Source: an uncultured Oscillospiraceae bacterium
GTDB lineage: Bacteria > Bacillota > Clostridia > Oscillospirales > JAAYXM01
Length of the DNA stretch: 60,274 bases
Assembly (NCBI GenBank): GCA_934646115.1
Contig: CAKUEM010000006.1
Location: 1 to 60,274 of the forward strand
Direction of reading: 5' to 3'
Position numbers and translations under genes: made by a program. Below are positions 42,596 to 51,248 of the stretch, piece after piece (the first letter of the stretch is position 1; every line of letters starts with the position of its first letter). The notes below the pieces were generated by a model, which was not told the DNA's origin, ran no database searches, and was given only the letters and a program-made list of their open reading frames with translations.

Positions 42596-42609
42596 TTCTC
42601 TTCTGTCAA
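42581..42609 (-). promoter_or_regulatory. Consensus promoter of gdhA
   Basis: Minus strand TTGACA (42604-42609), 17 bases, TATAAT (42581-42586); perfect boxes, start codon about 60 bases downstream. Confidence 0.93.
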
Positions 42610-42660
42610 CTTTCATTTTTTCACTTATTTTTAGAAAATCCTGCCGTGTTTCTATTGAAT

Positions 42661-42670
42661 TTGACGTCAA
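42661..42670. promoter_or_regulatory. TTGACGTCAA palindrome upstream of the MATE operon
   Basis: A 10-bp perfect palindrome 68 bases before the MATE start, in AT-rich DNA. It includes a -35-like TTGACG. It may be an operator or chance. Confidence 0.3.
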
Positions 42671-42737
42671 TTTTATTTTTGCATTGCATAATTGATATTC
42701 GCTATTACTTTTTTATTTTAAAATTTCGGAGGGTATT

Positions 42738-44102
42738 ATGCTTCATTATTTGCGCCGAGGGCGCGGGTTTTACAAAACGCTGTTCACGCTGACGCTGCCG
42801 ATCGCGCTGCAAAATCTGATCAACCAATCGCTCGCCATTACCGATACCGCGATGCTGGGCATGGTGGGGCAATCCGAGCTGGCGGCGGTCACGATGGCAA
42901 ACTCGCCGCTTTTTATTCTGATGTTTCTGGTGTTTGGCTTTCAAAGCGGCTCATCGATCCTGATCAGCCAATATTGGGGCAAAAACGACACGCGAAGCAT
43001 CAACCGCGTGATGGGCATCGGGTTTTATACCTGCGCCGCCATCACGTTTGCGGCGGCATGCCTTGTGGTGAGCGCGCCGGAAGCGGTCGTTCGGCTCTGG
43101 ACCAATGACGAAAAGCTGGTCATGCTTGCCGCGCGCTACATGCGCGTTGTCGGCTTCTCTTATTTTGTCAACAGCTTTACTTTAATATACGTCGCGGCGC
43201 AGCGCTCGATGGAAAATGTGAAATTCGGGCTGTTTGTGCAGCTGGTCGCGATGGTGGTAAATACCGGATTTAATTATATTTTTATTTTCGGAAAGCTCGG
43301 CATGCCCGAAATGGGCGTTGCGGGCGCGGCGCTCGGCACGCTGTGTGCGCGCGTGGTAGAGCTTCTCATCGTCGTGCTGCATGCGAAATATAACGACCGT
43401 TTTCGGATCGAATGGGACGCGCTCCTGCGCCCCGGCAAGCTGATGGTGCGCGACTTTGCGCGCTATTCGCTTCCGGTCGTGATGAACGAAACCCTTTGGG
43501 GCACAGGCGTTTCCGTCTACCCTGCCATTTTCGGGCGGCTGGGCGAGACCGCGGTCGCCGCGTATACGGTCGCCGGGAATCTCGACCGCATGCTGCTCGT
43601 TCTCGTATTTGGCTTCGGCAGCGCGGCGGCAGTCATGATCGGCAAGGAGATCGGGCGCGGCAACGAGGCACAGGCCGGCGAGATCGGCATCTCCATTTTG
43701 ATCATCAGCGGCATCGCCGGGATCATCAGCGGCGTTCTGCTATGTTTTGCACGACCCATCGTTTATGCTTTATTCAACCTCCCGGGCGAAACGCAGGCGC
43801 TCTGTGGCATGATGCTTCTGATCGTTGCCGCTGCCATGCCGTTCCGCGCCATGCTGTATTCCAGCATCGTCGGCATCCTGCGCGGCGGCGGCGATGTGCA
43901 CGTCGCATTGCTGATCGACGTGCTGCCCATGTATCTGTTCGGCATCCCGCTCGCGTGGCTGGCCGCATTTGTCTGGAAGCTGCCCGCGCAATATGTGTAT
44001 GGCTGTCTTGCGCTCGAAGAAGTGGTGAAAAACATCTTCGCGGCAAAGCGCATCGCCTCGAAAAGATGGGTGCGCAATATTACGCGCAGCCTGGATGCAT
44101 AA
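42738..44102 (+). CDS. MATE-family efflux transporter
   Basis: 454 residues with about twelve membrane helices in two related halves. The N-terminus (FTLTLPIALQNLINQSLAIT) and the repeat GMVGQSELAAVTMANS match multidrug and toxic compound extrusion proteins, which export cationic compounds with Na+ or H+. GGAGGG precedes the ATG. First gene of a unit with an alpha/beta hydrolase (18 bases on) and a methyltransferase, so the exported compound may also be modified. The spectrum is unknown. Confidence 0.93.
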   Translation: MLHYLRRGRGFYKTLFTLTLPIALQNLINQSLAITDTAMLGMVGQSELAAVTMANSPLFILMFLVFGFQSGSSILISQYWGKNDTRSINRVMGIGFYTCAAITFAAACLVVSAPEAVVRLWTNDEKLVMLAARYMRVVGFSYFVNSFTLIYVAAQRSMENVKFGLFVQLVAMVVNTGFNYIFIFGKLGMPEMGVAGAALGTLCARVVELLIVVLHAKYNDRFRIEWDALLRPGKLMVRDFARYSLPVVMNETLWGTGVSVYPAIFGRLGETAVAAYTVAGNLDRMLLVLVFGFGSAAAVMIGKEIGRGNEAQAGEIGISILIISGIAGIISGVLLCFARPIVYALFNLPGETQALCGMMLLIVAAAMPFRAMLYSSIVGILRGGGDVHVALLIDVLPMYLFGIPLAWLAAFVWKLPAQYVYGCLALEEVVKNIFAAKRIASKRWVRNITRSLDA

Positions 44103-44120
44103 AGAAAAAGGAGGGCTTGC

Positions 44121-44804
44121 ATGGATATTTCGCTGCATTATGAGGAATCCGGGGCGGGCGCGCCGCTCCTGCTCCTGCATGGAAACGGCGAGGACCACAC
44201 CTATTTTTCGCACCAGATCCCATATTTTTCAAAGCATTTTCGCACGATCGCGCTCGATACCCGCGGTCACGGCGCGTCTCCGCGCGGGCACGCGCCATTC
44301 ACGATCGCGCAATTTGCCGAGGATCTGCATGATTTCCTTTGCGCGCAGGGCATCCGGCGTGCGCATCTGCTCGGCTTTTCAGACGGCGGGAATATCGCCC
44401 TGACGTTTGCGCTGCGCTATCCGCATATGGTGGACCGCTTAATTTTAAACGGCGCAAACCTTTGCCCCGCAGGCGTTCGCGCCTCAGTTCAACTGCCCAT
44501 CCTGCTCGGCTATGGCATCGCGGCGTGCCTTGCGCGCTTCGATGCGGCCGCGCAGAAAAAGAAAGAGCTTTTGGGGCTGATGGTGCATGAGCCGCACATC
44601 GCGCCGGATGCGCTGCGCGCGCTGCCCATGCCGGTTTTGGTAATCGCGGGGCGCAATGATATGATCCGCCGCGCACATACCGAGCAGATCGCGCACGCGA
44701 TCCCCAACGCATCGCTCGTTTTGCTTCCGGGCGACCATTTTATCGCCGCACGCAGCCCTGATGCCTTCAACCACGCCGTTGGAGCGTTTCTCGGCATAGA
44801 ATAA
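44121..44804 (+). CDS. Alpha/beta-fold hydrolase
   Basis: 227 residues. Oxyanion stretch LLLLHGNGEDHTYF, nucleophile elbow GFSDGG (Ser near residue 93), acid in GRNDMI and catalytic His in LPGDHFI. The cap is short. It is an esterase-like enzyme of unknown substrate. AAAGGAGG lies 7 bases before the start; it is 18 bases after the MATE gene and 13 before the methyltransferase gene, so the three form an operon. Confidence 0.9.
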   Translation: MDISLHYEESGAGAPLLLLHGNGEDHTYFSHQIPYFSKHFRTIALDTRGHGASPRGHAPFTIAQFAEDLHDFLCAQGIRRAHLLGFSDGGNIALTFALRYPHMVDRLILNGANLCPAGVRASVQLPILLGYGIAACLARFDAAAQKKKELLGLMVHEPHIAPDALRALPMPVLVIAGRNDMIRRAHTEQIAHAIPNASLVLLPGDHFIAARSPDAFNHAVGAFLGIE

Positions 44805-44817
44805 GGGGGGCGTTTTT

Positions 44818-45726
44818 ATGCAAAATCAAGCCAGCATGACCGCGCTCATGTCCGCATTTGGTCGCGCATATCACGCGGAGCATGAGCCACACCCCGTGTT
44901 TCGCGATACGCTTGCCCGCGCCCTCATGACCGACGAGGAATACGCCGCGATTGGCGCGCATCTGCTCGCCGGACTGGATTTTTTTGCGCCTGAGCGCAAG
45001 GATCTGTTCCGCTCAGATACAGCAGCGCTGCAGTGGCTGCTCAACACGCAAATTGCGCCCACGCCGCTCTGCCGCGCGGCATACTGCGAGGCGGCGCTTC
45101 AAACCGCCATGCGCACCGGAACGCAGCAATATGCGATCCTGGGCGCGGGGCTTGACACATTTGCCTTTCGAAACCCCGAGTTTTTAAAGAAATTCCGCGT
45201 ATTTGAGGTCGATCACCCCAAAACGCAGGAGGATAAGCGCGCCCGCATCGCCCGCGCCGGCTGGCAGGAGCCTGCGCAGCTCTCGTTTGTCGGCGTGGAT
45301 TTTACAAAGGATGACCTCGCCGCGCAGCTGCTTTCCGCCGGGTTTGACCCGAAAAAGAAAACATTTTTCTCCTGGCTTGGCGTCAGCTATTATCTGTATC
45401 GCAGCGAAATTGAGGCGATGCTCGACGCGCTGCACGCGCTGTGCGCGGACGGCAGCACGCTGCTGTTTGACTATGCGGACGAGGGGCTTTTCACCTCGCG
45501 CTATCCGCGCGTGCAAAAGATGGTGGCGCTCGCGCAGGCGGCGGGCGAGCCGATGCGCGCGTGCTTTGACGCGCTGAGTTTGGATCAAATGCTTACGGCG
45601 CATGGGTTCCTCGTTTATGAACAGCTTGACCCCGCAGCGATCCAGCGCGAGATCATCGCGCCGTCCGGCGCGCCGCTCTGCGCGTTTGAGCATATTCATT
45701 ATGTGCAGGCGGTCTGCAAAATGTGA
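44818..45726 (+). CDS. Leucine-carboxyl-methyltransferase-like SAM-dependent O-methyltransferase
   Basis: 302 residues, class I methyltransferase of the Ppm1/LCMT-like family (polyketide-type O-methyltransferases). The SAM loop reads AILGAGLDTFAFR near residue 104, followed by FEVDHPKTQEDK. Bacterial members methylate small molecules, often in secondary metabolism. Last gene of the MATE operon; AGGGGG precedes the ATG. No terminator before the next promoter is obvious. Confidence 0.87.
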   Translation: MQNQASMTALMSAFGRAYHAEHEPHPVFRDTLARALMTDEEYAAIGAHLLAGLDFFAPERKDLFRSDTAALQWLLNTQIAPTPLCRAAYCEAALQTAMRTGTQQYAILGAGLDTFAFRNPEFLKKFRVFEVDHPKTQEDKRARIARAGWQEPAQLSFVGVDFTKDDLAAQLLSAGFDPKKKTFFSWLGVSYYLYRSEIEAMLDALHALCADGSTLLFDYADEGLFTSRYPRVQKMVALAQAAGEPMRACFDALSLDQMLTAHGFLVYEQLDPAAIQREIIAPSGAPLCAFEHIHYVQAVCKM

Positions 45727-45745
45727 TTTCCGCGCGCCGTTTGTA

Positions 45746-45774
45746 TTGACAGATCGCAGGCAGCGGCGTATAAT
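45746..45774 (+). promoter_or_regulatory. Consensus promoter of the FMN riboswitch/ribU unit
   Basis: TTGACA (45746-45751), 17 bases, TATAAT (45769-45774); perfect in both boxes. Confidence 0.93.
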
Positions 45775-45808
45775 AATAGAAGTGTTACCGCGCGGCGGTA
45801 ACCGGCAA

Positions 45809-45945
45809 GGTCTTCAGGGCGGGGCGAAATTCCCCACCGGCGGTAATCCGGCGCATGCCGGCGAGCCCGCGAGCGGCGCAGCCATGCTGCGCGGTTGAAT
45901 TTGGTGTGATCCCAATGCCGACGGTATAGTCCGGATGAAAGAAGG
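45809..45945 (+). promoter_or_regulatory. FMN riboswitch (RFN element)
   Basis: All hallmark segments are present in order: TCTTCAGGGCGGGGCGAAAT, ACCGGCGGTAAT, GAGCCCGCGAG, then TTGGTGTGATCCCAATGCCG and ACGGTATAGTCCGGATGAAA. FMN binding in this class shuts off riboflavin genes by termination. A hairpin with T6 follows at 45963-45996, as expected. Confidence 0.97.
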
Positions 45946-45962
45946 CGGCAAATTGTTTGACG

Positions 45963-45996
45963 CGCCCTGATACGTTTGGTATCAGGGCGATTTTTT
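45963..45996 (+). terminator. Riboswitch-controlled terminator
   Basis: 11-bp stem (45963-45973 with 45979-45989), 5-base loop, then A and T6. It lies between aptamer and ribU and forms the off state when FMN is bound. Confidence 0.92.
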
Positions 45997-46039
45997 GCCG
46001 TTTTCCCCATGGAAGAGCGAATAAAAGGAGGACGGCAAC

Positions 46040-46585
46040 ATGCAAAAACCCAACACAAAACGTTTGGCGACGATCTCGATGCTCGCGGCTATTTCGGTGA
46101 TTTTGGTCACGCTGATCCATTTCCCGATCTTCCCCGCCGTATCGTTTCTCGCCTATGACCCGGCAGACGTTCCGATTTTCATCGGCACATTCGCCTTTGG
46201 CCCCTTCTGGGGGATCGCGCTCACCGCGATCGTCAGCATTATTCAGGGCGTGACCGTCAGCGCAAATGACGGGCTGGTCGGCGCGCTCATGCACATTCTT
46301 GCAACCGGGAGCTTCGCTCTGGTAGCCGGGCTGATCTATCGCCGCAACAAAACGCGGCGGCGCGCGGTGCTTGCGCTCTGCTGCGGCACGGTCACAATGG
46401 TCGCCATCATGGTTTTATGGAATCTGATCGTCACCCCCTGGTATCTGGGCGTTCCTACAAGCGTAGTCACCGGGCTGCTGCCCTGGATTATACTGTTTAA
46501 TCTGATCAAGGCGGGCGGAAACTCCCTTCTTACGTTTCTTCTCTATAAGCCAACCCATGGGCTGATCGAAAAAATTGAAAAATAG
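46040..46585 (+). CDS. ribU: Riboflavin ECF transporter S component RibU
   Basis: 181 residues, about six membrane helices. The stretch FPAVSFLAYDPADVPIFIGT is the RibU signature near residue 30. It binds riboflavin outside the membrane and works with a shared energising module (EcfA, EcfA', EcfT), which is not in this window. Control by the FMN riboswitch upstream confirms the substrate. AAAGGAGG precedes the ATG. Confidence 0.96.
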   Translation: MQKPNTKRLATISMLAAISVILVTLIHFPIFPAVSFLAYDPADVPIFIGTFAFGPFWGIALTAIVSIIQGVTVSANDGLVGALMHILATGSFALVAGLIYRRNKTRRRAVLALCCGTVTMVAIMVLWNLIVTPWYLGVPTSVVTGLLPWIILFNLIKAGGNSLLTFLLYKPTHGLIEKIEK

Positions 46586-46587
46586 CG

Positions 46588-46626
46588 AAAAATATCGAGA
46601 GACGCTCTTTGTTTCTCGATATTTTT
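46588..46626. terminator. Terminator of ribU
   Basis: 13-bp stem including A5/T5 (46588-46600 with 46614-46626). Confidence 0.9.
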
Positions 46627-46847
46627 ATGTTATAATATCGGCAAGAGCAGATATGCCGCCCGGCGGCGCTGCGGCGATCGGCAAGATCGGCGATGATGCG
46701 CCCGGATTTCAGGCGCTTTTTCAACTTCGCATCGCGGCGATTGGAGCGAGCGCCGATATATGTTTTGCGTATGGATTGCTTTTTATAAATTGCACACACT
46801 GTGTCTGTGCCACGCGGCGCGGACTTTTATAGGATTTCAGGTGAGCC
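46627..46847 (+). promoter_or_regulatory. Promoter and leader of the SGNH/DUF4358 unit
   Basis: TGTTATAAT (46628-46636) is an extended -10 with a poor -35. If used, the leader is about 205 bases. It is GC-rich with possible pairing (for example CGCGCC-type arms) but no known RNA family. No gene seen. Confidence 0.4.
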
Positions 46848-47639
46848 GTGAACAACATGAAAAAAACCAGTTTCTCAACTCGCACCCGGCGATTTTTATA
46901 TCTGGCGATCCCCGCCGCCCTGCTGCTTATCCTCGCGGTAAGCGCGGCGTTTTTTGCGGCGCACACAAAGCCCGCGCCCGCGCCGGATACGCCTGCGCCG
47001 CAGGAGGAAGCGCCTGCGCCGTATGATTTTTCCGCCCCCGTGCCGGAGAGCGCGGCGGTCGATAAAAGCTATTTTGACGATGCGGTGTTCCTTGGCGATT
47101 CGCGCACGGAGGACTTTATTTTATACGCGGGGCTTGCGAATACGAACGCATACGCGCGCATGGGCATGAACGTCAAAACCGCGTTTACCGAGCCGGTGGT
47201 CGCGCTCGGCGGCAAGAACTATACCGTGGTCGACGCGCTTGCGCAAACGCAGTTTTCCAAGGTTTATATGATGTTCGGCGTGAATGAGCTGGGCTGGACG
47301 TATCCAAAAATTTTTATTCAAAAATACGGCGAATTGATCGATGCGGCGCGCAAAATCAATCCAAATGCGATTATTTATGTGCAGCCCATTCTCCCGGTGA
47401 CGAAAAATCACCGCGCTGGCGACGAAAATAACGACCGAATTCAAACTTTCAACACGATGATCCGCCGGATGGCGGCGGAAAAGCGGGCATATTTTGTAAA
47501 TACCAGCGCGGCAGTCGCCGATGCGGAGGGCTTTTTGCCGGATGACGCCGCGTCAGACGGTGTGCATTTAAACAAAAAATATTGCCTGAAATGGCTTGCA
47601 TATCTGCAAACACACATAGTAGCAAACGCCGCGTCTTAA
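46848..47639 (+). CDS. Membrane-anchored SGNH/GDSL-type hydrolase
   Basis: 263 residues from GTG. One N-terminal membrane segment (residues about 15-40), a Pro/Ala-rich linker (PAPAPDTPAPQEEAPAP), then the SGNH fold: block I FLGDSRTED with the catalytic Ser, block III GVNELGW, and block V SDGVHLN with the Asp/His pair. Such outside-facing enzymes remove or move acetyl groups on sugars. AGGTG lies just before the GTG; an ATG follows 9 bases later as the alternative. The DUF4358 lipoprotein gene follows 28 bases on. Confidence 0.9.
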   Translation: MNNMKKTSFSTRTRRFLYLAIPAALLLILAVSAAFFAAHTKPAPAPDTPAPQEEAPAPYDFSAPVPESAAVDKSYFDDAVFLGDSRTEDFILYAGLANTNAYARMGMNVKTAFTEPVVALGGKNYTVVDALAQTQFSKVYMMFGVNELGWTYPKIFIQKYGELIDAARKINPNAIIYVQPILPVTKNHRAGDENNDRIQTFNTMIRRMAAEKRAYFVNTSAAVADAEGFLPDDAASDGVHLNKKYCLKWLAYLQTHIVANAAS

Positions 47640-47667
47640 CGCGGTCTGGTTTTAGGAGGAGCAACAT

Positions 47668-48114
47668 TTGAAAAAACTCTTTTTCGGGCTGGCAGCGCTT
47701 TTTTTGCTGCTGCTCGCTGCATGCGGCGCATCAAAGCAGATCGACGGTGCGGCGCTCGCGCACGATCTGGTCACGCAGCTGCATTTTGACGATGAATTAT
47801 CCGAGCTTGAGCCGGACATGGCGCAAAAGCTCTATGGTATCGACGGGGCGGAATCGCTGCACGCCTACGTCAGCAGCGGCGCGACCGCGGAGGAGGTCGC
47901 CGTGTTCACGTTTTCCGACCAATCGGGCGCGGCCCGCGCGGCTGACCAGCTGCTCGCGCATTTAAAAAGCCAGAAATCCGCCTTTGAGCGCTATATCCCA
48001 AACGAGGTCACGCGCTTAAACCGCGCGATCATCCGAACCGCGCACAACACGGTCGTTCTCTGCGTCTGCTCGGACGATCGGGCAGAGTCGCTGCTTCAAA
48101 AATATCTGGAATAG
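47668..48114 (+). CDS. DUF4358 family lipoprotein
   Basis: 148 residues, starting with TTG: AGGAGGA is 7 bases before it and no ATG fits. The signal peptide ends in a lipobox (LLAACG), so the protein is lipid-anchored outside. The mature part resembles DUF4358 proteins, found in Clostridia near SGNH hydrolases and acyltransferases; function unknown. Its pairing with the SGNH enzyme suggests a shared envelope task. Confidence 0.82.
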   Translation: MKKLFFGLAALFLLLLAACGASKQIDGAALAHDLVTQLHFDDELSELEPDMAQKLYGIDGAESLHAYVSSGATAEEVAVFTFSDQSGAARAADQLLAHLKSQKSAFERYIPNEVTRLNRAIIRTAHNTVVLCVCSDDRAESLLQKYLE

Positions 48115-48161
48115 CGCATCCCGCTGTGACACCAATGATTTTACAGTAAGGATGTGACTTC

Positions 48162-48647
48162 ATGGCAGAATGGTTTACCGCGCAGTTGTCCCGTATTTTC
48201 ATCATGCTCGGCATTTCCGCCACGCCGCTGATCGAGCTGCGCGGCGCGATCCCATACGGCGCGGCGATGGGCGTTCCGTTTTGGGAAAATATTATGCTTT
48301 GCATCATCGGAAACATGATCCCCGTCCCGTTTATCATCCTGTTTATCCGCAAAATATTTGACTGGCTGCGCGCGAAAGAGCTTTTTGAGCGGCAGATCGC
48401 CTGGTTGGAGCGGCGCGTGCTGCGTAAAAGCGATATGGTGAAAAAATATGAGCTGCTTGGGCTGATTTTATTCGTCGCCATTCCGCTGCCCGGCACCGGC
48501 GCATGGAGCGGCGCGCTGCTCGCGGCGCTGATGGATATCCGGCTGCGCAGCGCGATCCCCGCAATTTTGATCGGCGTGGTGATCGCGGGCTTTTTAGTCG
48601 GCGGCGTTTCTTATGGATTTATCAACTTTTTAAACTTCATGTTTTAA
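48162..48647 (+). CDS. Small multidrug export-type membrane protein (COG2426-like)
   Basis: 161 residues with about four membrane helices. SATPLIELRGAIPYGAAMG near residue 20 and PLPGTGAWSGALLAALM near 108 are the conserved family loops. Named for putative export, but the transported compound is unknown. TAAGGA lies about 10 bases before the ATG; no promoter is obvious in the 47-base gap after the lipoprotein gene. Confidence 0.88.
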   Translation: MAEWFTAQLSRIFIMLGISATPLIELRGAIPYGAAMGVPFWENIMLCIIGNMIPVPFIILFIRKIFDWLRAKELFERQIAWLERRVLRKSDMVKKYELLGLILFVAIPLPGTGAWSGALLAALMDIRLRSAIPAILIGVVIAGFLVGGVSYGFINFLNFMF

Positions 48648-48658
48648 AAACAAAGCTG

Positions 48659-48691
48659 CCCCCTTTTGCATAGTATGTGCATGAAAGGGGG
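48659..48691 (+). promoter_or_regulatory. Hairpin covering a ribosome binding site
   Basis: CCCCC plus TTT (48659-48666) pairs with AAAGGGGG (48684-48691). The right arm is the shine-dalgarno of the next gene, so the fold would hide it; it could also be a weak terminator. Confidence 0.5.
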
Positions 48692-48698
48692 AGTTTTG

Positions 48699-49076
48699 GT
48701 GCTTTCTGTATTATTAGACGGGGTGATCGCGCTGCTCAGCTGTATCGGTCTGGCCGCGCTTGGCTTCCTGCTCGCGATGCCGCGGCGGTGCGACGATGTG
48801 TTTACCGCCGGTCTTGTGGTCGGCAACGACCCGGCGCGTGTGGCGGCGCGGGCGCGCGCAATGCGGCGGCTGGGCGGGCAGGTGCTTGTGGTCGGTCGTC
48901 TCGATGCGCGTGCGCTTGAGCTTTCCTGCTGCCGCGCAACCGTTTTAACGCCGGAGCAGGCGGCGGAATATCTTGCGCATCTCGCGCAGAACACTGGGGA
49001 AACGGCAGGATTTTGCTATGGACAACGAGCAGATTCAACTGGAGGGGACGGTGGAAGCCGTCATTTTCCGCAATGA
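48699..49076 (+). CDS. Small hypothetical membrane-associated protein
   Basis: 125 residues from GTG. One hydrophobic segment (about residues 3-25, LLDGVIALLSCIGLAALGFL), then a soluble part that could be a small alpha/beta unit (VLVVGRLDARALELSC). No family recognised. GGGGGAG lies 5-6 bases before the GTG. The end overlaps recD2 by 59 bases in another frame, and the last residues (STGGDGGSRHFPQ) look like by-product of that overlap, so a shorter original end is possible. Confidence 0.55.
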   Translation: MLSVLLDGVIALLSCIGLAALGFLLAMPRRCDDVFTAGLVVGNDPARVAARARAMRRLGGQVLVVGRLDARALELSCCRATVLTPEQAAEYLAHLAQNTGETAGFCYGQRADSTGGDGGSRHFPQ

Positions 49077-51234
49077 CGATAACGGCTACGCGGTTCTGCG
49101 CGTTGCCACAATAAATGGCGATAGCCTGACCGCGGTCGGCTGCATGCCGCATGTCGGCGTGGGCGAATATCTCGCGATCTCCGGTCGGTGGATGACCCAC
49201 GCTTCATATGGCGACCAGTTTAAGATCGAGCAGTGTGAGCGCAGCCTTCCCGCCACGGAGGGCGCGATCCTTGAATATCTCTCCTCCGGCACGATCCGCG
49301 GGATCGGGCGCAAAACCGCCGTGAAGCTGGTGGAAGCGTTCGGAAAAGACACGTTTTCCGTGATTGAGCAGGAACCGATGCGTCTGACCGAGGTTGCGGG
49401 GATCACCCCCGCCCGGGCAGAGAGCATTTCAAAAGAATTTCAAACGCAGAACTCGATCAGCCGGCTGATCGAATTTCTTGTGCAGTATGACCTTGAGCCG
49501 GCGATCGCGCTGCGGCTTTATCGCCTGTATGGCATGGCGGCGATCACGCTGCTGCGCGAAAATCCTTATCTTTTGACCAATATGGAGCTGGGCGTTCCGT
49601 TTTTTAAGGCGGACGATCTGGCGCAGCGGCTCGGCATGGATTCCGACGCGATGGAGCGCGTGGAGGCTGCCGTTTTGTATGAGCTTTCTTATAATGCGGA
49701 AAGCGGGCATGTGTTTATCCCGCGGCGCAAGCTCGCCCCGATCACGGCAGAGCTGATCGGCGTGGACATCGAATTGGTAGAGGATACGATCGACGGGCTG
49801 CACGAGGACGGCGCGATTCAAATTGAGCAGATCGGCGGCGAATTCGCGGTATATCTCGGGCAGCTTTATGAGGCGGAATGCTTTGTGGCAGAGCGGCTTT
49901 GCCGCATGCTCGCGCGCGACGTCAGCGTAACGCTCGATATGGCGGAGGCGATCGAAAAAATTGAGCGGGCGCAGGGGCTTTCTTATGCGCCGCTTCAGCG
50001 CGAGGCGATCGCTGTCGCCGCAAATCACTCTGTTATGGTGATGACCGGCGGACCGGGCACGGGAAAAACCACGGTGATCCGCGGCATGCTTGCGCTGTTT
50101 GAGCGCATGGGGCTTTCCGTCATGCTCGCCGCGCCGACCGGGCGCGCCGCCAAGCGGATGAGCGAATTTTGCGGCGTGGAGGCGAAAACGATCCACCGCA
50201 TGCTCGAGATGGAATATGGCGATGGCGCGACCGGGCTTCCCTCCTTCTCGATCAATCATGACAACCCGCTTGACACCGATGTATTGATTTTGGATGAGGT
50301 GTCGATGGTCGATCTTTTGCTGGCGCGCGCGGTGCTAGACGCGTTAAAGCCAGAATGCCGGCTGATTCTGATTGGCGATGCCGATCAGCTGCCTTCTATC
50401 GGCGCGGGCAATTTATTAAAGGATCTGGTCAGTTCTGAATATATTCCCACCGTGCGGCTGACCGAGATTTTCCGCCAGGCGGCGGAGAGCAACATCGTGG
50501 TCGGCGCGCATGCGATCAACCGCGGCGAATTCCCCGATTTTTCGCAGCGTGACAGCGATCTGTTCTTCCTGCGGCGCAATTGCGCAAACGACGTGATCGA
50601 TACCGTGGTGGATCTGTGCGTCAACCGCCTGCCGAAAAACATGAATATCCCGCCCAGCCAGATCCAGGTTTTGACCCCCAGCCGGAAATTTGAGGTCGGA
50701 ACGATTATATTAAACCGCCGCCTGCAGGAGGCGGTGAATCCCCCGGCGGAGGACAAGCGCGAGAAGCGCGTGGGCGACAGGCTGTTTCGCGTGGGCGATC
50801 GCGTGATGCAGATCCGCAATAATTATGACCTGCCGTGGCACAGCGTAGTCGGCGGCGAAAGCGGGCTTGGCGTGTTTAACGGCGATATCGGCGAGATCAC
50901 CGGCATCGACACACGCGAGGAGTATCTCACCGTGCGCTATGACGACCGGCTGGTGCACTATGCCTTCACCATGCTGGGCGAGCTGGAGCTTGCCTATGCC
51001 ATGACGGTACATAAGGCGCAGGGCAGCGAATTCCGCGCCGTGATCTTCGCCGCGTTCGGCGGCACGAAATATCTGCTGCATCGCAGCGTGCTCTATACCG
51101 CGATCACGCGGGCGCGCTCGCTGATGATTTTGGTCTCCACGCCGCAAACGATCGGCGAAATGATCCAAAATAACCGCCAGCGCAACCGCTATAGCGCGCT
51201 GAAGACCCGCATCGCGCGGCTTGAACGGCATTGA
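49018..51234 (+). CDS. recD2: RecD2-type ATP-dependent DNA helicase
   Basis: 738 residues. An N-terminal OB-like region and helix-hairpin-helix repeats (GIGRKTAVKLVEAFG, VAGITPARAESI) come before the helicase: Walker A MTGGPGTGKTT near residue 342, Walker B LILDEVSMVD, and late motifs AMTVHKAQGSEF and YTAITRARS. RecD2 is the stand-alone RecD with 5'-3' activity, used in DNA repair in bacteria without RecBC. Start: an ATG at 49018 gives the standard N-terminus (MDNEQIQLEGTVEAV); the upstream in-frame extension to 48973 has no site. Confidence 0.95.
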   Translation: MDNEQIQLEGTVEAVIFRNDDNGYAVLRVATINGDSLTAVGCMPHVGVGEYLAISGRWMTHASYGDQFKIEQCERSLPATEGAILEYLSSGTIRGIGRKTAVKLVEAFGKDTFSVIEQEPMRLTEVAGITPARAESISKEFQTQNSISRLIEFLVQYDLEPAIALRLYRLYGMAAITLLRENPYLLTNMELGVPFFKADDLAQRLGMDSDAMERVEAAVLYELSYNAESGHVFIPRRKLAPITAELIGVDIELVEDTIDGLHEDGAIQIEQIGGEFAVYLGQLYEAECFVAERLCRMLARDVSVTLDMAEAIEKIERAQGLSYAPLQREAIAVAANHSVMVMTGGPGTGKTTVIRGMLALFERMGLSVMLAAPTGRAAKRMSEFCGVEAKTIHRMLEMEYGDGATGLPSFSINHDNPLDTDVLILDEVSMVDLLLARAVLDALKPECRLILIGDADQLPSIGAGNLLKDLVSSEYIPTVRLTEIFRQAAESNIVVGAHAINRGEFPDFSQRDSDLFFLRRNCANDVIDTVVDLCVNRLPKNMNIPPSQIQVLTPSRKFEVGTIILNRRLQEAVNPPAEDKREKRVGDRLFRVGDRVMQIRNNYDLPWHSVVGGESGLGVFNGDIGEITGIDTREEYLTVRYDDRLVHYAFTMLGELELAYAMTVHKAQGSEFRAVIFAAFGGTKYLLHRSVLYTAITRARSLMILVSTPQTIGEMIQNNRQRNRYSALKTRIARLERH

Positions 51235-51248
51235 GGGAGGGACGCCGC

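Noticed and set aside
43412..44143. 243-codon plus-strand frame inside the MATE gene
   Set aside because: Out-of-frame shadow of the MATE gene, Arg-rich, no ribosome site.
46635..46759. Long-range stem ATATCGGC (46635-46642) with GCCGATAT (46752-46759) as a riboswitch closing stem
   Set aside because: The left arm overlaps the -10 box, so a transcript from that promoter would not contain it.
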